Shown: positions 35,772 to 44,176 of the stretch, piece after piece
How positions within the stretch are numbered: position 1 is the first letter of the stretch
Layout of the letters: the number at the start of each line of letters is the position of its first letter
From: Haliscomenobacter hydrossis DSM 1100
Lineage (GTDB): Bacteria; Bacteroidota; Bacteroidia; Chitinophagales; Saprospiraceae
Reading direction: 5' to 3'
NCBI RefSeq assembly: GCF_000212735.1
Contig: NC_015510.1
Location: 6,821,001-6,885,000 of the forward strand
Length of the DNA stretch: 64,000 bases
The notes under the pieces: generated by a model
What the model saw: only the letters and a program-made list of their open reading frames with translations
What the model was told of the DNA's origin: nothing
Databases searched by the model: none
Made by a program: the position numbers and the translations under genes

Positions 35772-38700
35772 ATGAAAAAATCACTTTTCTTGCTGCTGTT
35801 TTGTTTAGGGCAAGCGGCTATGAGCTTTGCTCAAATTCTTGCGCCACAAGTACTAGGCAGTGGCGGAACTTCCGGTAGCAATGCTTCAACTAAAATTAGT
35901 TACACCATTGGACAAACGGTAACAGTTGCAGGTGGATCTGGCAATAGCTTGCTTACTCAAGGGTTTCATCAAAGCAATCTACCGTTATTGGATTCTTTGC
36001 CTTGTTATGAAATTGGTGAAATACCTCCACAGACGGTTTTTCAAGGCACTGAAAAAGCCTTTTATGTTTGTGTGGGTAGTAAGGATGTTGCCGTCTCTAT
36101 GGAGATCAAATCTACTCCTCCTTCCGGGGAAATGACCTTTAACTCCATTAACAAACGCTTCAGCTTTATTCCCTCCATAAACGACAAAGGAATTTATGAA
36201 GTTGTTTTTTATGCAATTTCCAACAAAGATACCACCTATCAAGAGGTTCCTTTTTTGGTTGTTCCTGCTTTGCCCGCAGAACAAACTGCTTTTGGACTTA
36301 AACCTGTTGTACCTATTCCCGCAGATGACGATGATGGTTATGTGATTATCACTTTGGTTAAGGGCACAAGAGAGTACTTTAATCATACCGAAAGAGAAAC
36401 CAATAGCATCAGTATTGCAGGCAAAACATTGGTTTTTGATAAACAAATAGCCAATAAACTCAAAACTTTCTGTGATAACCCTCGTAACGATGTAAAAGAA
36501 TTGACCCTCTATGCAGAAAAAGTAATCATCCGATGTGCTTTGCGATTTCCGCAGACAAATGTTACCATTTATGCCCGTTCATTGGTATTTGAGGATGGCA
36601 GTGAGAAAGCAAGCATCAATACGCAACCAGAAGCTCCAACTGCTCCTCAGGGAAATGTAAATGGGTCACAAGCGGGCAGCATTACCTTGTATTTGCAACA
36701 CTTGAGCACCGATTTCGAGTTTCGTTTTCGTTTGATTGGCGGATCAGGACAGGGAACTGGGAATGGTGGAAATGGCGGGGTTTTGAGTTCTAACCTCGAT
36801 TTAAAGACTTTTATGGATGCTGCTCCTGGGAGCGCAGGTGCCAGCGGGCTCAAAGGAGCAGCAGGTGGATTTCAGTCCATTGCCCAACGCCATACTTGGC
36901 TTCATCCCTACGCACTACGTTTGGTGATCGCTCATACCAAAGTCGCCTATCTCAATGGACATTGGGGCTATACTCAGAAAATTGCAGATGACTATGTACA
37001 AATGGTAGCGCAATATAAAGCTTCTACAGAATGGGGTGCAACCGGAGAGGAAAGCCAGGTAGAACTCTCTCAGTTGCAAGATGAAATGGCGAGCATTTCT
37101 GAACGCATTGCCAATAACCAAGATTATTATGGTAACCCGGCAGGATGGGTTCCTTTGTTATCTTTTGAGGTCAACAAAATTGCTTTTGAGGAGGAAATTG
37201 ATCATGCGATTAAGGTGCTCTACTTTTGTTATTGGCTACAACGAATCAATGCCAACAATGAGCAAAAAAATTCAGCACTGATTTCCGTTAAAAAACAGCA
37301 AGAGGAACTATTGATGGCATTTCAAAATGCCTACAATCAAGCCATCGCCCTTTTGCCTCAATTGGAAGCGCAGGCTGATGCTGTTGCCGCAGAAATAGAC
37401 ATCATCCAAAAAGATTTGGAGCAATTAGAACAGGAATTATTGGAAAGATCCAAGTATGTAGTGGAAGAAAGACACAAACCACCAAAACGTAGCTCATGGC
37501 GCAAAATTGTAGGTACCGTGGGTGCCATTGCGCAAGTGGTACCATTGTATCAGCCCGCCTTGGGAGCAATAGGGACTGGGCTACAGGTCATTAGTAATCT
37601 TGATTTTGGAAAACCTTTGGATGCAGTCAAACAAATGTATAATGTGGCCAAGGACATCAGCAAAGTTGATTTTTCCAAATCCGCAGATAGTTTAAAATCG
37701 CTTATAGATAGTCTTGATTTTACAAATATAAGATCAGGAAAAAAATTATTGAGTTATGCTAAAAATGTAGGCACATTTCTTGCTCCTTTGGTTACAACTC
37801 TTGCTGATCTTAGAGAAAAAACTGGGCCCACTAAAGTTCCTTTGGAGGAAATACAAGTCGAATTGGATAAAATGCGAGCGGAATCTCCAGAATTTACAGA
37901 CCTAACCAATCGCACCAATGATTTAATGATGGAAAAACTGCAATTCCAACAAAGAATTGCAGGTACTTTACAGACCGTCACTAAAGTGGCCAATGACATT
38001 CAAGCCGCTCTAGTCACCATAGATGGCATCAATTTACAAGTGTTCAATACGGGTAGCAAACGTGACCTACGGGCAATGATCTATATAAAGGATATGGAAG
38101 AACGAGCTAAAGAACGTTTAACTCGTTATCACTACAATTTAGCCAAAGCATATGAGTATCGCTTGCTTGAACCATATGACTCTGATTTAAATCTGACTGA
38201 GATGGTTGATCGCTTTAAGAATATTGCAGAAACTAAAGGAAATAATGTGGAATTGAGTAAAACAGAGTTTGAATTACTTAGGGAAGCATACAATGAAGTA
38301 TTGGCAAAGGTAACGGATAATATCTTGAGAAAATACAATGATAATGCACCAGAAATGTTCACTTCGGTCAATTTTTCCCTTACTCCCGAAGATCTTGATC
38401 AGCTCAACAAGGGTCAACCAGTGAATTTGAATTTAGTGGAACGTGGTCTAATTCAACCTAATGAAGAAGCGCCTCGCATCCGTGAGTTTAGAGTTGAATC
38501 CATAAAAATGCATTTAGAAAATGGTCAACCCGGCAGTTTTGCTTATTTCGATGTTGTCATGGAACATTCAGGTCTTTCGAAATTAAAAAAAGACGGACAA
38601 GTCTATTTTTTTAATCATTACAACAATCGAAATACAAATCCAATTTCTTGGAGTGTACGTTATGATGTTAGAGATCAAACAATCACTTCGAAGGCCCCAA

Positions 38701-39734
38701 GTCCTTCGGTATCTTCATTGCTGAAGTCTCTTTTAGACAAATTGAATAAGTTTTCTTCAGAAAACTTGGAGCTTTATTCTCGACCTGCTGCTTGGGCAGA
38801 TATTATCGTCAACAAATATGACAATAGTTCCAATGGGGTTAAAATGGTGATCGATGAATTGCGATTTAATGTAGTTTACGATTTTCATCAAATCCCTAGT
38901 GGATTAATCACATTAGAGGTCGTGACAAATAAAGATTTAAAGCCACTGATTAGTATGGGATTGTCTGATAAAAATCAGCGTCAGGACGGATGGGGTAGTT
39001 TTTTACGTACTTACTTCAAAAATGCCAATAGTACCATGAATATCAATACCCCAGCTCAATATGGTGTATGGGCTTTTGAAAATTGGACAGACTTTTCAGG
39101 TAACATCATTTCAGCTAAAAATGAGATTTCTGTAAATTTGGGTTCAAATAAAATGCTGAAAGCCAATTACAAGCTCATCCAACCTGAATTATTTGTTCCA
39201 AATGACACCATTCGTCTCCCTGGCAAGCAAGGCACCCAAAAAGTGACAATCCAAAACATTGGAACGGGTGAAATGGGTTGGACTTGTTCAGGAAGTAACG
39301 ATTGGCTTAGTTTTCAAAGTGACAGTACGGGTCTTAATAATGGAGAAGTAACACTTGAATTTAAGGACAACCAGGAAAAAACGCCACGAATACAAAAATT
39401 GCTGGTCGTTGCGCCTAGTTCCATCCGCTATTTGGATACTATTACCGTGATCCAAAGTCCGATTTCAGTTAGTACCTCAGGTGCTAATTCTGAATTGACA
39501 TACAACTTGAGTATTTACCCTAACCCTGCTAGAGATGAAATCAATATCGAAGTCATCGGAAATGTAAAACCGGCCTCAATCATTGTATACAACTCGCTTG
39601 GGGTGATGTTGAAGCAAACTCAAATGAATGGTTCTCGCACAACGTTACGATTGGATGGGTTGGCAAAAGGGCTTTACTTTGTAGAAATGATGTTAAGTGG
39701 CCGGCGGTATGTTAGGAAAGTAATTTTGGAATGA
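35772..39734 (+). CDS. Giant T9SS cargo protein with coiled-coil and hydrophobic core regions
   Basis: 1320 residues from MKKSLFLLLFCLGQ. After the signal peptide come a short domain typical of T9SS proteins (ISYTIGQTV ... LTQGFHQ, about 30-70), a beta region, a Gly-rich stretch (about 322-366), long coiled coils (about 420-470 and 500-570), an Ala/Gly/Val-rich hydrophobic stretch (about 576-610), more helices (to about 790), a BACON-like beta domain (about 1145-1235) and a T9SS sorting domain (YPNPARDEINIEV, to the end). Helices around a hydrophobic hairpin recall alpha-pore-forming toxins, but this is speculative. It is probably co-transcribed with the collar protein. Confidence 0.82.
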   Translation: MKKSLFLLLFCLGQAAMSFAQILAPQVLGSGGTSGSNASTKISYTIGQTVTVAGGSGNSLLTQGFHQSNLPLLDSLPCYEIGEIPPQTVFQGTEKAFYVCVGSKDVAVSMEIKSTPPSGEMTFNSINKRFSFIPSINDKGIYEVVFYAISNKDTTYQEVPFLVVPALPAEQTAFGLKPVVPIPADDDDGYVIITLVKGTREYFNHTERETNSISIAGKTLVFDKQIANKLKTFCDNPRNDVKELTLYAEKVIIRCALRFPQTNVTIYARSLVFEDGSEKASINTQPEAPTAPQGNVNGSQAGSITLYLQHLSTDFEFRFRLIGGSGQGTGNGGNGGVLSSNLDLKTFMDAAPGSAGASGLKGAAGGFQSIAQRHTWLHPYALRLVIAHTKVAYLNGHWGYTQKIADDYVQMVAQYKASTEWGATGEESQVELSQLQDEMASISERIANNQDYYGNPAGWVPLLSFEVNKIAFEEEIDHAIKVLYFCYWLQRINANNEQKNSALISVKKQQEELLMAFQNAYNQAIALLPQLEAQADAVAAEIDIIQKDLEQLEQELLERSKYVVEERHKPPKRSSWRKIVGTVGAIAQVVPLYQPALGAIGTGLQVISNLDFGKPLDAVKQMYNVAKDISKVDFSKSADSLKSLIDSLDFTNIRSGKKLLSYAKNVGTFLAPLVTTLADLREKTGPTKVPLEEIQVELDKMRAESPEFTDLTNRTNDLMMEKLQFQQRIAGTLQTVTKVANDIQAALVTIDGINLQVFNTGSKRDLRAMIYIKDMEERAKERLTRYHYNLAKAYEYRLLEPYDSDLNLTEMVDRFKNIAETKGNNVELSKTEFELLREAYNEVLAKVTDNILRKYNDNAPEMFTSVNFSLTPEDLDQLNKGQPVNLNLVERGLIQPNEEAPRIREFRVESIKMHLENGQPGSFAYFDVVMEHSGLSKLKKDGQVYFFNHYNNRNTNPISWSVRYDVRDQTITSKAPSPSVSSLLKSLLDKLNKFSSENLELYSRPAAWADIIVNKYDNSSNGVKMVIDELRFNVVYDFHQIPSGLITLEVVTNKDLKPLISMGLSDKNQRQDGWGSFLRTYFKNANSTMNINTPAQYGVWAFENWTDFSGNIISAKNEISVNLGSNKMLKANYKLIQPELFVPNDTIRLPGKQGTQKVTIQNIGTGEMGWTCSGSNDWLSFQSDSTGLNNGEVTLEFKDNQEKTPRIQKLLVVAPSSIRYLDTITVIQSPISVSTSGANSELTYNLSIYPNPARDEINIEVIGNVKPASIIVYNSLGVMLKQTQMNGSRTTLRLDGLAKGLYFVEMMLSGRRYVRKVILE

Positions 39735-39769
39735 ACAGTGGATGATTCTCCTTTTGCAAGAGTAATAGT

Positions 39770-39819
39770 AAGATGTTAGCTGCACATTTTCGACCAGAAA
39801 AATGTGCAGCTAACATCTT
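39770..39819. repeat. Perfect 21-bp inverted repeat between convergent genes
   Basis: Arms 39770-39790 and 39799-39819 are perfectly complementary over 21 bp with an eight-base spacer. It lies between the 1320-residue gene and the convergent TonB-C gene. It probably acts as a bidirectional terminator or transcript-end stem, but no T-tract follows. Its sequence is unrelated to the other repeat classes. Confidence 0.9.
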
Positions 39820-39832
39820 GATTTGCAATAAA

Positions 39833-40378
39833 TTAATGCCTATTATTCCTCCTTCCTCTCCCTTCCAACCTAAACGAAATCGGCAAATTAAACGCAATAC
39901 TCACCGCCTCTCCCTCCACGATTCCAGGCGTCCAGTCGGGCATCATTTTGACTACGCGTAAGGCTTCTTTGTCGATTTGATCGTAATAAGGCTTGCGGCT
40001 ATCGATCACAAACCCCTGGGCGGTATCGTCTTTTTTTTCGCTGGATGACTTTACGATTGTCGGTTCAATAACCTTGCCTGTAGCATCAATAATCAGTCGA
40101 ATGACCACCATTCCTTCTACCCCATACTCGCGTGCAGCAAGGGGGTACTGAATATTTTTAGCAAGAAATTTAAACAAGCCGGCCTGACCATTTGGGAAGC
40201 CAGGCATTGTTTCTACGATTTTGTAAATGGTATCCCCATTTTCTGTCACCTGATACATTTCCATGGGTGGAAGACTTTCGCTTCGATTTTGCCCGTGCAA
40301 CATCGTGACAGAAAAACCGATCAAGAACAAGATAAGTCTTGAAAATTTGTAAAAATTGAGATTTGATAATGGTTTCAT
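39833..40378 (-). CDS. Exported TonB-C domain protein (paralogue 1)
   Basis: 181 residues. The N-terminal hydrophobic stretch (LILFLIGFSVTMLHGQ) looks like a cleavable signal, and no Pro-rich spacer follows. The rest is a TonB C-terminal domain: FLAKNIQYPLAAREYGVEGMVV, then LIIDATGKVIEPTIVKSS, EALRVVKMMPDWTPGIVEGE. Without a membrane anchor it cannot work as a normal energy transducer. Such soluble TonB-C proteins are common in Bacteroidota and have unknown roles. It is a close paralogue of the gene at 40604. Confidence 0.85.
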   Translation of the reverse strand: MKPLSNLNFYKFSRLILFLIGFSVTMLHGQNRSESLPPMEMYQVTENGDTIYKIVETMPGFPNGQAGLFKFLAKNIQYPLAAREYGVEGMVVIRLIIDATGKVIEPTIVKSSSEKKDDTAQGFVIDSRKPYYDQIDKEALRVVKMMPDWTPGIVEGEAVSIAFNLPISFRLEGRGRRNNRH

Positions 40379-40420
40379 TATTAGGGTTTTAGTTGTTTTA
40401 AATTGTAGTATACCCCACGC

Positions 40421-40596
40421 GGGAAAAGTTTAGCACCTCGCCTGCGGCGAGCTTATTTTTATATTTTCTCCCGCAGATCGCGCAGATTCCCGCAGATTAA
40501 TGTCCTTTTGGAAGAAAATCTGCGGAAATCTGTGCGATCTGCGGGAAAAAAATTCATAGGATTCACTCCGACGAAGTCGGGGTGCTAAACTTTTAC
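40421..40596. repeat. MITE-like composite element 3 with outward GTGCTAAACTTTTAC boxes
   Basis: The left end, on the minus strand, is an imperfect mini-hairpin (40437-40454, loop around GCA) followed by GTGCTAAACTTTTCCC (40421-40436). The right end, on the plus strand, is CCGACGAAGTCGG (40568-40580) followed by GGTGCTAAACTTTTAC (40581-40596). Between them lies an RGAT-unit hairpin (copy 3): arms 40471-40500 and 40519-40548, 30 bp, 18-base loop, cores 9 and 10 bases apart. It fills the gap between the two TonB-C paralogues. Confidence 0.75.
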
Positions 40597-40603
40597 TTTC
40601 ATT

Positions 40604-41257
40604 TTATTTTCCAATTCTAATCCCCCCCATACCCTGTTGCATGCCATGGAAAAACGCCTGTGATATGGAGACAAAAAAATGTTGCAAAGGAGTGGAATCA
40701 TTTTTACGACTTATCCATCTTTGGTGTTTCGCCATCTGTTCATCTAGTTTGAACGTAAATGGAATGGAAATTTTGGTATTCACCGCTTCGCCATCCACCA
40801 GACCAGGTTGCCAATTGGGCATATTTTTGACCAAATAGAGCGCGGCTTGATCCAGCCCCTCGTAAAGTCGGAGTTTATCTTCCACCTTAGGAGAAGGAAC
40901 GTCACCAGGAAATTCCACGCTACAAGATTTGAGCACGACTGCATCAATCACCTGTCCGGATGTTCCGATGATGAGTCCAATGACGACGACGCCTTCTATC
41001 CCTTCTTCCATGGCCCAGATGGGGTACCGCAGGTTGCTGGAAATGTACCTGACCAAACCATCTTGGCCATTGGGGAACACCGGCATCACTTCGGGGGAGG
41101 CCTTGATGATGTTGAAACGGCTGCTCAGATCAGCTTCCTGGATTGTTGATCCAGTGCTGTCCATACTTTGTCCTGAAATGTTGGTGAATACGGAAAAAGT
41201 GAAGATTAAACAATAGAAACAGAGCTTGGCGCTCTTGAATGTTGAAGAGGTTTTCAT
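40604..41257 (-). CDS. Exported TonB-C domain protein (paralogue 2)
   Basis: 217 residues. It has a signal-like N-terminus (FYCLIFTFSVFTNISGQ) and a TonB C-terminal domain: YISSNLRYPIWAMEEGIEGVVV, LIIGTSGQVIDAVVLKS, ALYLVKNMPNWQPGLVDGE. The order and spacing match the gene at 39833, so this is a tandem duplication. The tail is longer by about 40 residues, ending MQQGMGGIRIGK. No membrane anchor or Pro-rich spacer is present. The two paralogues are separated by composite repeat element 3. Confidence 0.83.
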   Translation of the reverse strand: MKTSSTFKSAKLCFYCLIFTFSVFTNISGQSMDSTGSTIQEADLSSRFNIIKASPEVMPVFPNGQDGLVRYISSNLRYPIWAMEEGIEGVVVIGLIIGTSGQVIDAVVLKSCSVEFPGDVPSPKVEDKLRLYEGLDQAALYLVKNMPNWQPGLVDGEAVNTKISIPFTFKLDEQMAKHQRWISRKNDSTPLQHFFVSISQAFFHGMQQGMGGIRIGK

Positions 41258-41350
41258 TTTACTGGGTTTTAGATCGCAAAAGTAATGGCTATCTCAATAC
41301 CGCGCAAGTATTTTTTTTGAAAAAAATTTACCTTTTTAATCCCCGACCAC

Positions 41351-43972
41351 TCACTTCCTCACCCCCCCAAACAAAGCCCCCAACACCTGCAAGGCATTGC
41401 TCACCACCTCCTGACTCTGCACCGGGATTTTTAAATACGTTTGTCCCGTTTGTGCATCTTTTTCCACCAATGAATTGACCAATTCCGCCGTTTTTTCGGG
41501 GCTGGACAAGGTTTGGCTCAAGCCGCTCAGGAAATTGACCCCCATGCTGACCAATTCTTGTGCCGAAGCAGGTGGTGCCATTTCATCACTGTTGCTCCCT
41601 CGACTACCCAGGCCTTCGTGGCCACTTTGCCCTTGACGCTGGTCTTGCGGCGTTGGACTTTCAGTGGTTGGTTTGGTTTGGGTACTGCGTTTGGATGAGT
41701 CACCTTGCTCCTGCGTTTGAGGCGCAATGGGAGTGGTTTCCGGTTCAGCTTCTACTGCAGGTGCATCTCTAAAATCGCTTTCTGGGTTCGACTCTTCTGT
41801 TTTACCTGCGCCAACCAGTTCTTCAGTATCTTCGATGGGGCTGATGACGTCCACTTCCGCATCGGTTCCTACCGATTGGGTAAGGGTTTCTACGGAGTGC
41901 ATAAACTCCTTGAAGCGGTCCTCGCCCAAGAAGATGTTTTCTGCTCCATTGTCCAATACGCCCGCAGCCATCGATGCTTTAAACTTGAGGGTATCTAGCA
42001 AGCGGTGTTCCAGGGTCGCGATGGAAACCAGGTTGATTACATTGACCCGGCGTTCTTGCCCCATGCGGTAAATGCGGCCAATGCGCTGCTCCAACACCGC
42101 CGGATTCCAGGGTACATCCAGGTTGATGAGCAGGGAGGCCGATTGCAGGTTGAGCCCCACTCCACCCGCATCGGTAGACAGGAAGATGCGGCATTCGGGC
42201 GTCTCGTTGAAACGGATCAACATATTGCCCCGTTCAGTGCTGTCGACGCCGCCGTGCAAACTTTCGAATGGAATATCTCGTTCTCGCAACTCCTGAGCCA
42301 CCAGTCGGGTCATGCGTTCCCATTGGCTGAAGACCACCACTTTTACCTCTTCATCCACCAATGCCTCTTCGAGGATGCACATCAACTCATCGATTTTGGT
42401 ATCGTGGCGGGTTTTTTGGTCTACGACAAATGTGCTGTCGCAGGACATCTTCATCAGGTTGAGAAAGCTCAACAAGCGATTGCGATCCTGTTCACTCAAA
42501 AAATGGAAACGCCGCCACTTGGCCACCAATTTGGCCACCTCATCGGCATAGGCACGGTGCATGTCGTTTTGCTCCTTGGTCATGGGCACAAAGAGGTTTT
42601 TGTCCATGCGTTCGGGTAGCTGTTTGAGTACGTTCTTTTTGAGCCGACGTATCATCACGGGCTGCAGGGCTTTGTTGATTGCCCCCAAATCCTGATAACC
42701 AATCACCCTGCCACTTTCCGGATCTTTGACCTGATGGCGTTCCAAAAAACTGTACAGTGGACCCAAAATATAGGGGTCGACAAACTGCACAATGGAATAC
42801 AGCTCCTCGATTTTATTTTCCAGGGGCGTACCCGTGAGTACAAACCGATAGCGAATGTTGAGCGATTTAACTGCACGAGAAATTTTGGTATTCCAGTTTT
42901 TAAAACGTTGCGCTTCGTCCAGAATGATCAGGTCAGGACTGAGGATGTTGTTGATCAGCCGGGCATCTTGTACCACCACATTGTACGTGATGATTTTGAA
43001 AAAACTGTGGTCATTTTCATAAAGCGCTTTACGTTTGATTTGTGGGCCTTCAATCACCACTGCACTCGCTCCGGTAAATTTTTCAATCTCGGTTTTCCAT
43101 TGGTATTTCAGGGAGGTGGGGCATACAATCAGGGTGTTGGCAACGCGCTGTTCCTGGCGCAACAATTCCGCTGCGCCAAGGGCCTGCACGGTTTTACCTA
43201 GCCCCATTTCATCGGCAATGAGGCAGCGACTGGCCCGGGCGGCAAAAAGGATTCCTTCTTTTTGATAGGGAAAAAGCTCAACGTTCAGCAGGTTTTTAAA
43301 ATAGGCGTCGCTGTGCTGTTCAATTTCGGCTATCCTGCGCGCCCGGCTTTGGGTTTCCCGCTGTTGAAGGATGAATTCCAGGGCATCGTCATAACAGCGC
43401 AAATCTGGATGAATGGCGCGGGCTTTCTCCAGGAAGTGCTCAAAATCGAGGTAAGCATGGGGGAACAATACACCCTGCGCATCAAAATATTCCAGAGCCA
43501 GGGCCTCTAATTCGGGTTTGCATTCCGTACCAATGCGCAGCCGGATGGTACGTTGCTCGTCGTAATGCAAATAGACGGAAGAGTAAGCGCGGGTGGGTGG
43601 CGTTTTGAAGTATTTTTTGAAGCCACGTTTGTTGCCGAGGTAGTTCAAAGTCCACTCAATGTGTTTGCAGGTCCCTAAATTGCTGGATTTGAAATCAGGG
43701 CAAGCGCAGAAATTCTCGCCAATGTTTTTGCTGCGGATGGCCACTTTGTAGGTGCTTTCAAAAGTGGGGTTGGATACCAAAAAATCGGAATACACCGGGT
43801 GCTCTCCCTCATTAACAATGATGTAGCTTTGGGTAGTCGCAAATTGACGGCGCAGGGCAATTTGCCATTTTTTGGTTTCGAGTTTATCCGGTTTTTTGTG
43901 GTAAGAGACCGTTTCAGGCTTTTTTTTCTTGTTTTTGGCGCTGGCGCTTTTTTTGCCTTGGACTTTGGCCAT
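41351..43972 (-). CDS. SNF2-family helicase/ATPase with N-terminal SWIM zinc finger
   Basis: 873 residues from MAKVQGKKSAS; the frame upstream runs into the octamer array and is not coding. A SWIM zinc finger (Cys89, Cys91, Cys102, His104) is followed by a SNF2 helicase core: Walker A in ADEMGLGKTVQ, the Walker B variant LDEAQRFKN, TGTPLENKIEEL, and C-terminal motifs VVVFSQWERM and EQRIGRIYRMGQ. The last 170 residues are an acidic, Pro/Thr/Gln-rich tail. It is a DNA translocase that remodels protein-DNA complexes or takes part in repair. It lies downstream of purB, 200 bases apart. Confidence 0.92.
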   Translation of the reverse strand: MAKVQGKKSASAKNKKKKPETVSYHKKPDKLETKKWQIALRRQFATTQSYIIVNEGEHPVYSDFLVSNPTFESTYKVAIRSKNIGENFCACPDFKSSNLGTCKHIEWTLNYLGNKRGFKKYFKTPPTRAYSSVYLHYDEQRTIRLRIGTECKPELEALALEYFDAQGVLFPHAYLDFEHFLEKARAIHPDLRCYDDALEFILQQRETQSRARRIAEIEQHSDAYFKNLLNVELFPYQKEGILFAARASRCLIADEMGLGKTVQALGAAELLRQEQRVANTLIVCPTSLKYQWKTEIEKFTGASAVVIEGPQIKRKALYENDHSFFKIITYNVVVQDARLINNILSPDLIILDEAQRFKNWNTKISRAVKSLNIRYRFVLTGTPLENKIEELYSIVQFVDPYILGPLYSFLERHQVKDPESGRVIGYQDLGAINKALQPVMIRRLKKNVLKQLPERMDKNLFVPMTKEQNDMHRAYADEVAKLVAKWRRFHFLSEQDRNRLLSFLNLMKMSCDSTFVVDQKTRHDTKIDELMCILEEALVDEEVKVVVFSQWERMTRLVAQELRERDIPFESLHGGVDSTERGNMLIRFNETPECRIFLSTDAGGVGLNLQSASLLINLDVPWNPAVLEQRIGRIYRMGQERRVNVINLVSIATLEHRLLDTLKFKASMAAGVLDNGAENIFLGEDRFKEFMHSVETLTQSVGTDAEVDVISPIEDTEELVGAGKTEESNPESDFRDAPAVEAEPETTPIAPQTQEQGDSSKRSTQTKPTTESPTPQDQRQGQSGHEGLGSRGSNSDEMAPPASAQELVSMGVNFLSGLSQTLSSPEKTAELVNSLVEKDAQTGQTYLKIPVQSQEVVSNALQVLGALFGGVRK

Positions 43973-44080
43973 GACTCGGTGGTTTTTATATTTATGATGC
44001 TGCTTTCCGTTCCTAAACGAAGATACCTTTTCTTTCAGAAAATGGTATCCTGATACATCTAATATTACCCAAAACTTTGT

Positions 44081-44176
44081 GAACCCCCGAACCCCCGAAC
44101 CCTCGAACCCTCGAACCCTCGAACCCTCGAACCCCCGAACCCCCGAACCCCCGAACCCCCAAACCCCCAAACCTAC
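44081..44176. repeat. Solo tandem array of twelve 8-base units (GAACCCCC type)
   Basis: Ten consecutive GAACCCCC/GAACCCTC octamers and two AAACC variants in exact 8-base register, without a partner arm. The last unit includes the purB stop codon (44173-44175). On the minus strand, which is the mRNA strand of purB and the SNF2 gene, 44132-44168 gives five G5 tracts separated by 3-base loops, a strong G-quadruplex candidate. Confidence 0.95.

Noticed and set aside
44081-44176. Looks at first like a CRISPR or VNTR array
   Set aside because: Units are contiguous 8-mers without spacers, and no cas gene is nearby; it belongs with the octamer hairpins.
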